From contig CAMZMU010000117.1 of NCBI GenBank assembly GCA_947311845.1, forward strand, positions 78,136,561 through 78,200,560: 64,000 bases of DNA, written 5' to 3'. Positions 55,908-64,000 of the stretch are shown piece by piece (within the stretch, counting starts at the first letter, position 1; every line of letters starts with the position of its first letter). The DNA is from Poa pratensis (lineage: Eukaryota > Streptophyta > Magnoliopsida > Poales > Poaceae). The notes beneath the pieces are model-generated. The model was given only the letters and a program-made list of their open reading frames with translations. It had not been told where the DNA came from and searched no databases. Position numbers and translations under genes: made by a program.

Positions 55908-58900
55908 AACAAAAAGAACAACAACCGCTGCCCTAGACAACACATGCATGAAAGCAAGAAAAGTTATCCAAAAGCAATACCTTCAGGAAGGGGCCGTCGC
56001 CGGATCTAGACAGAGATATCAGATTCTAAGTTTTCATCCTGAAGAGTATGTCTTCGAAAACTCCATGCAATCCGCTCTGCGCAACGCCATTGCTGCTAGG
56101 TAAAACCCATACTCATTCCATGTGAAGCTATCATTATTCTTCGTATCCCTGACATTCTCAAACTCAAATCAAACCCACGTACGCCTTTAGCATGGAACGT
56201 CATAGTCTCAAGATCGATTGCCCAACTAGTTCTCCGTATACATTCAAACGCCATAGCCCAAGAGAAACCACCAATGGGATGCACACATTGGATCGAGAGT
56301 CTGACACACACATCACAATCACGGTCCTAATGTGACCTAGTCACATAACTGATAACCATGTCCACATGAACGTGTTAGCGAGCGCCCACGACCGCCATGA
56401 TCTGAAGGGGACGTCCTTGACGAGATCCTCCGGCATCTGCCGTCTAGTCTCTGCTCCGCACCTCGACACCGGCGGAAATGTCACCGACCATATCCGCACA
56501 TCGAGAGGTGTAGTACATCCAAGATTGTTGTAACCAGCAGATCAGACCTACATGCAAACAGATGCGGCGGATGTAGACCTACCTAAGCCGCGGTTTGGCC
56601 GCATGCTCGAGTCACCGTTGTCGCCATGGCTGATGAGACCATCACTTTTGCCACACACCACCACTGCCATGTGTCGCACCGCACAAACGACCGCGAGGAC
56701 CAGAACTCCCACATTACAATATCAGGGTAGGCCTCGTGATCCAACACACGAGAGATCCACACCTCCGACGCTAACGCGCTAGAGAAGAGACGGAACACAC
56801 CCAAGACAAAATGATACCTTCCTGGTCACCGTGACACTGTGGCAAAGGACGTTAGCCGCCACCGGTTCTTGGTCGAAGAATGCCATCGCGTTGCAAGCTT
56901 AGGATTAGACAGTGCATGTTGTTCGGCTGCGGATGGCGGAGGCACACCACCAGACGGCACGTGCAGCAACAACGATGAGGAGGCTGATGCGCGAATCACG
57001 GTTGGGGCAAGCCAGCAGTGCACAATGACAAGGCTGGCTGCAGCCACGTCGAGCCTCTTCTGTTGTCGCACTATATTAGGTTTTTGGTCAGGTTTAGTGT
57101 TTAAGCTTTTCTATTTATGTTAGCTTGAATTTCGTTGCAAAGTATCCTAAAATTTAAATGAAATTGGAGACGTTCGTTTAAATTTGAGTGGTGAATTTTC
57201 GTAGTTACAAGGGACGCCATTTTGGCCTGCCATCGCTATCAGTCCGAGAAGTGTCCAACAACCCCAAAGCTGCCTCGTTTGGGGTTGTCAGACACACTGT
57301 CACGGGTACCGGTGGAGATGCTCTGAGTGACCAAATTTACACATACAATTATCAATATCAACACTAGATAAATAGATATTATCGATAGTATAATCTACAT
57401 TAATTTAGTATAGATGTTGTGGATATTATAGATACTCTTTCCTCATTTGGTCTTGTAAATAGTGCTATATTTAGACTAAATTAATTACTTCCTCATTTGG
57501 TCTATATTAATTTTGTACTATCTTTACATTCTTATGTAGAGGTAATCTTATCCGCAGAGTATTAAACATTGGGTAGGATTTAATTGGCCGCTCAAAGTGA
57601 CTTGTGATCATCATTGAAAAAATTCCTCCTCATATTTGTTTATACTAGTAATTGTGCCCATGCATTGCACGTGTTCGCTAATGCAACTTAAATTGTTAAT
57701 GTGCACTCGTTTGTACTAAAACAAAATTAAATCTTACACATTTAATAAAAACATTTTACATTACTTTCACGCTAATTTTAATGTATACAACTTAGTTTTT
57801 ACTCAATAACAATCATAAATGTATATGCAACATAAGGATCCTCTTCATGTTTCTAGGAATTTACTACATACGCAGCATCACTTCCTCCGAGTCGGCGCGC
57901 TGCAGCTTTAGAAAGCCTTGTTGCTTCATGTTTCCACCAACAACCACAATAGCGCTATCCGTGGTGAGACCTCAGGAATTGAGCCGCTGGTTAATTTGCA
58001 AATCACCAAACAGAAAACATAAACTCCTGCACAGCTACAATCTTCCTTCACTTTTTTACCACCGGCTTCGGTGGGCATGAAGATGACAATAGTTGTCACC
58101 AAGGCTGCCATGTCGGGTCTTCTATACATGAAGGTGACAACGGCACCGCTGATGTTGTCATGACAACTCCATTCATGCATCGACATCCTGAGGACAAAGG
58201 AGAATCCTATAACAGAACAAAGCAAAAGATCATGTATCTCAAAATCATTCTATGAACTTGGTAATGAAGTAGGAGTACTTATTTACATGAATTTTTCTTT
58301 TCTTGTATATATGTATAGGTATCAATATCTGGCTAACTACATGAAAGTAACATATGTGAGCCGCTAGATAGAATCAAGTGCAAACAATATATGTAGGTAA
58401 TTACACCTGTAGTAATTTGGTAAAAAAAAATCAAGCTCTTATGATCCTTGGTGAAAAAGAATCAAGCTCTTATGATCCCATTGACATGTGAATACTTGAA
58501 TCAAAATTCTAAGTGTTGTGCGAACATCATTAGGTGGATTAATCAGTCTCAGCATTTAGATCACATGTGCATAAATCCATCAGTGATGGGTATGCACATG
58601 AAAGTTCAGAAAAAGATACATGGCCCTAAAGGATATCACTTGTTTGTTTTTGCAACCGACAGACATCAACATTCCATGTACAGGAAAACTGAGAAAACTG
58701 TTCCAAATTAACCAAACTTGTTGTGTTAGTTAAATAATGAACATTGAGGGGTCAAGTAAATGATTCTTTTGTATTAAATACCTTTGATATGAAGAAAGAT
58801 TCTTAAGTTTTTCCTCAGCAATCAAGGCATCAACGAAACATTGTACGATCAGACTATTTTTCTGTCTAAGCACAGTCCAGGGCTAATTAATTTGATTGTA

Positions 58901-59718
58901 CATCTGAAACAGCACCTCCTCAAGACACACCACAATGAACCTCCTAACACCGATTTTTTGCTTCAGTGAAAGATAAGCAATTTAATTCAAATGAAACAAA
59001 CAAGAATTTCCAAATAACTTCCAAGTCTGCATTGGCTTTCTAATTAAAACTCTTAAACACTCACCTTCCCAAAATTCTGAACTCGAGCTCGAGGAGAGGG
59101 TAGTTCAGGAATACACCAAAGGTTCATTACAAATTCAGTTAGTCGCTTCATGCTGGAGTCTTCACTGTTGTCAAGATCTAATACAGATTCATTCACACCA
59201 GAGACCACCTGAAACTGATAACATGTGTGTCCCTATAAGATGGGCAAAAAGAGCAATCAGCAAGTGTGGCATAGAAATAATGGAAAACTTATTGCTCCTC
59301 CTTATTAAACAAGCTTTAAAAAAAATACATCACAGGACTGAACCATGTACACTCCAAACTGGTCTGGCCGTGGCCATGAATTGCGTTGTGGACACCTGAA
59401 TGGACACTTCTCTGAAGCTTCAGAACTAACACACATTCACAACTCAAGTATTTGATGAACCTGATACATATTCGAGGAAATTTGGCCATTGGCACATGAT
59501 CAGACTGAAATACAATATCTTGCTAGCAACAGTGCTAAACGACAAGTTATTTTGAGATGTTTGACAGGTTGAAACATAGATATATCATAATTCTTATATG
59601 AGTACCCAATATATGTATCAGTCATCGACCGATCTGCACAAATCCAGTCGAAAGTAAGATTAAAAAGAGGGCTTGACCTAACCGCGATTAACAATGCGTC
59701 TCATGACGCGGCCGGGCC
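55908..59718. other. Intergenic DNA between CACTA and Copia elements
   Basis: No convincing gene. TTACTCATT-like and TCCTCATTTGGTCT repeats occur at 57440-57510. TACTAGTAATTGTGCCCATGC (57645) resembles a terminus of common grass repeats. GGTGGAGATGCTCTGAG (57311) is the inverse of the GAGCATCTCCACC end seen in many small grass elements. None could be paired with a second end. Confidence 0.45.
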
Positions 59719-59825
59719 TGTTGGAATTTACTAGTATTTACTAGCCCAAGATAAATTCAGAAATTCTCATTGGCACATTATTATATTTTGTTAATTGGGA
59801 AAATTAATGAGTCATTGATTAATTA

Positions 59826-59985
59826 GTAACGGTCATGTTTATTACGGCCATTTCTAATTCATTAACAGACACGGTTAATACAGCCGTTTCTGATTCACAA
59901 ACACGTTTATTGTGACCGTTTTTAATTCATAAACGGACGTGTTTAATACGGCAGTTTCTAAATCATAAACGGAGGCGTTTACGAG
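59826..59985. repeat. Direct repeats of about 36 bp in the Copia LTR
   Basis: Four diverged units containing ACGGxCGTGTTTAATACGGC and TTTCTAATTCATAAACGG lie just upstream of the TATA box, a position typical of enhancer repeats in LTRs. Confidence 0.7.
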
Positions 59986-60288
59986 GGCTGCTTTGACTCC
60001 CAACCTGCACTATATAAAACCGAACCAAGCCAATTTGGCACATATACGCAACACATGGTCTCGCACCACCTTTCCAAAACCTTGCGCCGCCGTCTTCCAA
60101 GTCTTCTCCATCCCGTCTTCCGGCGTGCACCGGTTGAAGGGACAGTAGGCCTCCGGAACCCCGCCTCTTGTGATCCTGTACGGGAGAGGGGCGATCAGGT
60201 TTTTGGGGAGCGCACTCACGCGACTACTAGCATCGATTTCTTCCCAAACGACGACTTCTTCCCCATCGGCAGCCTCTTCATTGACGAC

Positions 60289-61650
60289 ATGGGCGACAAC
60301 AGCAACGCCAACGCTTCGGCTGCCGCTGCACCGTATGATTACTTGATCTTCCTGTTTACGATACTGCTATAGTTTCTGCTTGTAGTAGTTGCTTTAGATT
60401 CGTTCTATTTATCTAGTATTCAAGTAGATCGCATGATTAGTATAATTCTGGTTTTCTAGCCATAAACTATTTACTGTTTTCGCGGATTAAATCAATAGCA
60501 AATTGCTTATATATTCAACAATCCAAAAACCTGATTATAGGCAATTTGCTGCGCCTGGCTTTCTCGCGTCTATGAGGCCGTTTCCCTTAAAAGGGTATAG
60601 TATAAACGGTGGCGCATGAGAGCAGTTTACTGGTTTCAAAACAGCAACTGCTATGCTGCCACCAAAGGCAAGCCTGAGGGCGATCTCAATGCTGAACAAC
60701 TGGAAGCTTTTGAGAAGCTCGATACCCTTTTCAAGGGTGCCCTTCTGAGTGTTCTTGACGACTCCATTGTGGACTCGTATATGTCGTTTGATAACGGCAA
60801 GGAAATGTGGGATGCGCTCGAGGCCAAGTTTGGTGCCTCGGACGCTGGCAGCGAGCTGTACGTCATGGAGCAATATATGACTACAAGATGACTGATGAGC
60901 GCTCTATTGTACAACAGGCTCATGAGATACAGTCACTCGCTAAGGAACTTGAGCACTTTAAGTGTAATTTACGGACAAGTTTGTTGTCGTGGCATTATCG
61001 CCAAGCTTCCACCTTCGTGGAGCAACTTTGCTACTTCTCTGAAACACAAGAGACAAGAGTTTCCCGTTTCGGATATCATTGGGTCGCTTGATGTTGAAGA
61101 GAAGGCGAGAGCAAAGGATACACGTGCTCGAGTTGCTGAGCCTGGTTCTAGTGCCCATGTGGTACAGAAGAAGAATTACCAGCCGCCCCACAAGCCCAAG
61201 TTTAACAAGAACAAATCTGGGGGTAAAGGCAACTCTGACGATAGGCACAAGCCTTCACAGTCTACCAACTTCAAGAAGAACAACAATAACCTAAGGAAGG
61301 GAGCATGCCATGTTTGCAGTGATTCGAATCACTGGGCACCTCGCTGTCCTAACCGCCATGAGCTTCGCACATCGGAGAACAGCGGCAAGACTGCCAATGT
61401 TGTCATCGGCGACACTGAGATGAAGGAATCTGGGTACGGTATATTTCCTACCATTCTTTCAGTTTGTCATTCTCCTGAATGGTTGATTGACACTGGTGCC
61501 AATGTACATGTTTGTGCTGATGCTTCCATGTTTTCTTCTTACCAGGTCACAGGGACTTCTCCCGTGCTGATGGGGAACAACTCACATGCTTCTGTTCGTG
61601 GTGTTGGTATGGTCGATCTGAATTTTACTTCGGGAAGACCGTGCGCCTGA
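60289..61650 (+). pseudogene. Copia gag and protease, frameshifted, with a gag intron
   Basis: Starts MGDNSNANASAAAAP at 60289. A GT-AG intron (60333-60540) then joins in phase to QFAAPGFLASMRP. After that the frame breaks near 60618 and near 60890. The UBN2-type gag region (EQLEAFEKLDTLFKGALLSV, MSFDNGKEMWDALEAKFG, QSLAKELE, IAKLPPSWSNFATSL), a CCHC zinc knuckle (CHVCSDSNHWAPRC) and the protease active site WLIDTGANVHV are all visible, in three frames. Particle assembly and polyprotein cutting would need an intact copy. Confidence 0.85.
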
Positions 61651-61662
61651 AGAACGTTCATC

Positions 61663-62242
61663 ATGTGCCCTCCATCAATAAAAATCTCGTTAGCGGATCT
61701 CTTCTGTGTCGAGATGGTTATAAGTTGGTTTTTCGAGTCCAATAAAGTTGTAATATCTAAGTATGGACAATTTGTTGGTAAAGGCTATGAGTGCGGAGGC
61801 TTGTTCCGCCTATCTTTGTCAGATATTTGCACCAAAGTTATTAATCATATTTGTCACGAATTTGAATATAATGTTTGGCATTCACGACTTTGTCATATTA
61901 AATTTGGTTGCATGACGCGGCTAGCTAATTTGGATTTAATTCCGAAATTCACTACTGTCAAAAGTTCCAAGTGTCAAGTGTGTGTGCAAGCTAAGCAACC
62001 TCGCAAGTCTCATACGGCTGCGGAGGCAAAAGACTTCGCGCCACTGGAAGTTATACATTCAGATCTTTGTGAGATGACTGGCATGTTGACAAAAGGCGGA
62101 AAGCAATATTTCATGACGCTTATTGATGACTCCACTAGATATTGTTATGTGTATTTTCTGAAAACAAAAGATGAGGCTTTAAACTACTTCAAAAACTATA
62201 AGGCTGAAGCAGAGAACCAACTTGATCGAAAGATTAAAAGGC
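61663..62242 (+). pseudogene. Copia integrase, N-terminal half, truncated
   Basis: Pre-integrase zinc domain with His and Cys ligands (WHSRLCHIKFG, then CQVCVQAKQP), then the start of the catalytic core with the first Asp (VIHSDLCEM) and the second (TLIDDSTRYCYVYFLKTKDEA). Coding similarity ends exactly where the next LTR begins. The final Glu, reverse transcriptase and RNase H are not in the window. Confidence 0.88.
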
Positions 62243-63815
62243 TGATACGTCTCAAACGTATCTATAATTTTTGATGTTCCATGCTTGTTTTATACCAATT
62301 GCTACATGTTTTGCATCTACTTTATATCACTTTTATACATTTTTTGGGACTAACCTATTAACAAGATGCCGAAGTGCCAGTTCCTGTTTTCTGCTGTTTT
62401 TGTATTCCAGAAAAGCTAGTCTGGAAATATTCTCGGAATTGGACGAAACTACACGGGGTCCCTATTTTTCCAGAACACGCCTGACGGAGCGAAGGAGCAA
62501 CAGAGGAGGGCCACCAGGGGCCACACGCACCTAGGGCGCGGGCCCCCCTCTGCCGCGCCCTAGGGTGGTGTGGGCCCCTCGGGGGTCTCCAGCCGCCGCC
62601 CTTTCGCCTACTTATTCCCCCCGACGCGAAAACCCTAAGCCTGAGCAAATATCCACGAAAAGTTCCAGAGACGCCGCCGCCGTCAACCCTAGCTCGGGAG
62701 GGTTCAGAACCTCTTCCCGGCACCCTGCCGGAGAGGGGAATCGTCACCGGAGGCTTCTACATCGCCATGCCTGCCTCCGGAGTGATGCGTGAGTAGTTCA
62801 TCCTTGGACTACGGGTCCATAGCAGTAGCTAGATGGTTGTCTCTCCACTTTGTGCCATCATGTTTAGATCTTGTGAGCTGCCCTACATGATCAAGATCAT
62901 ATTATTGTAATGCTACATGTTGTGTTTGCTGGGATCCGATGAATATTGAATATATGTCAAGTTGATTATCAATCTATCTTATATGTTATTTAAGATCTTG
63001 CATGCTTTCCGTTACTCGTAGATGCTTTGGCCAAGTAGATGCTTGTAACTCCAAGAGAGAGTATTTATGCTAGATAGTGGGTTCATGCCTCCGTTTAACC
63101 TGGGACAGTGACAGAAAGTTCTAAGGTTGTGGATGTGCTGTTGCCACTAGGGATAACCTAACGATGCTATGTCCACGGGCATATGTGTTTGTTTACATTA
63201 CGCACTTTACTTAATGCAATTATCCGTTGCTTGCAACTTAATACCAACGGGGGACTCGGATGACAACCCGGCGGTGGATTATTAGTCATAGATGCTGTTG
63301 GATAACGGTCTATGTATTTGTCGTAATGCCCAATTAAATATCATAGTAGTCAACATGTCATGTATATGCATTGTCATGCGCTCACTATTTGTCAATTGCC
63401 CAGCTGTAATTTGTTCACCCAACATGTTAGTTATCTTTTATGGAGAGACACCACTAGTGAACTGTGGACCCCGGTCCATTCTTTTACACTGATTAAACAA
63501 CCACAAACTGCAAACTGTTCCTTTTTCATTCTCTGCAATTTAATACTCATTTTCCACACCATACGTTTAATCCTTTGTTTTCAGCAAGCCGTGAGATTGA
63601 CAACCTCACTGTTTCGTTGGGGCAAAGTAGTTTGATTGTGTTGTGTGCAGATTCCACGTTGGTGATCGTGTTGCGCCGTGCGACCAACAACCTTCTGAAG
63701 AGTTGCTGCTCCTACTGGTTCGATAACCTTGGTTTCTTTCTGAGGGAAAACTTGCTGCTGACTGCATCATACCTTCCTCTTGGGGTCTCCCAACGAACGT
63801 GTGTTCACGTCATCA
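62243..63815 (+). repeat. 5' LTR of a Gypsy element running off the right edge (1573 bp)
   Basis: Starts TGATACGTCTCAAACGTATC, the start of several very abundant Triticeae Gypsy families, and ends GTCATCA just before the primer site. It resembles the LTR at 264-1903 in its layout and some blocks (for example GGGATAACCTAACGATGCTAT near 63152, a relative of 6973). The family is not resolved further. Confidence 0.9.
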
Positions 63816-63826
63816 AGCTATTTTTC

Positions 63827-63844
63827 TGGCGCCGTTGCCGGGGA
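63827..63844 (+). promoter_or_regulatory. Primer binding site, tRNA-Asp type
   Basis: TGGCGCCGTTGCCGGGGA, the same 18 bases as at 1914, 11 bp after the LTR end. Confidence 0.88.
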
Positions 63845-64000
63845 GACAGCAGTCTTCTGCAAGGGGAGTTTCACGCTTCCAATCTCTTTACTTTGTTTTT
63901 GTCTTGCTTAGTTTATTTTATTTTATCTTGTTTGCTTTCAATTATCAAAAACACAAAAAAATTAGTTACTTGCATCTAGTTTACTTTCAAGTTATTTTCT
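63845..64000 (+). mobile_element. Start of the Gypsy interior, cut by the window
   Basis: Leader sequence after the primer site. No coding region reached. Confidence 0.7.

Larger units (their letters stand above)
59719..62242 (+). mobile_element. Copia retrotransposon, 5' part, broken by a Gypsy insertion
   Basis: Begins TGTTGGAA at 59719 (likely LTR start), with a TATA box CTATATAAAA near 60010. Gag, protease and the N-terminal half of integrase follow in Copia order. It stops in mid-integrase at 62242, where another LTR starts. The LTR end and primer site are not clear; TTCAACA near 60518 is one candidate end, but a spliced gag exon seems to begin before it. Confidence 0.8.

Noticed and set aside
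56400..56470. LDEILRHLPS, an F-box-like phrase
   Set aside because: Ten residues with no F-box continuation and no ORF around it.
1..64000. CRISPR arrays, bacterial operons or tRNA/rRNA genes
   Set aside because: The window is plant nuclear DNA. Repeats are transposon-derived, and the only tRNA-like sequences are primer sites and the SINE B box.

Overview
This is a stretch of a large, transposon-rich grass genome, most likely a Triticeae species (wheat, Aegilops, barley or rye group). The evidence is nested Gypsy and Copia LTR elements with tRNA-Asp-type primer sites, Stowaway MITEs bounded by TA, an 11.5-kb CACTA element, SINE and LINE fragments, and only two host genes. Both host genes are interrupted by introns of plant type.

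Layout. 1-13388: a minus-strand Gypsy-type element (right LTR at 12426-13388; the rest runs off the left edge) that carries a spliced plus-strand antisense gene. A complete gag-protease-only LTR element (264-7751, 5-bp duplication CGTGC) sits inside that antisense gene. 13389-15275: the 3' end of another Gypsy element, with a 35-bp minisatellite and a 447-bp LTR. 15276-24080: non-coding DNA containing a diverged tandem duplication (15385-17480 and 18595-21840), a SINE, a hAT MITE, other MITEs and a 60-bp cytosine run.

24281-28949: DPH2, the partner of DPH1 in the first step of diphthamide synthesis on eEF2. It has ten exons that all join in phase, except that exon 1 is one base short. 29040-33885: three diverged copies of the DPH2 3' flank, with a LINE fragment and an exact 159-bp tandem duplication. 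34365-37501: an intact non-RD leucine-rich-repeat receptor kinase of the Xa21/FLS2/EFR class. 37502-44409: decayed repeats, a Stowaway-like MITE and a LINE tail.

44410-55907: a complete CACTA transposon with matching ends and a 3-bp duplication AAC. It encodes a small membrane protein, a TNP2 transposase, an antisense GC-rich gene, and a seven-exon second protein that ends in a Ulp1-type cysteine protease. Terminal-type palindromes also occur in its middle, which suggests a composite origin. 55908-59718: no convincing gene. 59719-62242: a broken Copia element (gag with intron, protease, integrase N half), cut at 62243 by the LTR of another Gypsy element that runs off the right edge.

The least ordinary items are the CACTA element with its accessory genes and internal terminus-like block, the spliced antisense gene in the pol-less Gypsy element, and the pattern of one-base G-run indels that breaks otherwise clean reading frames, DPH2 included. 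All boundaries and reading frames were worked out by eye; no database search was possible.
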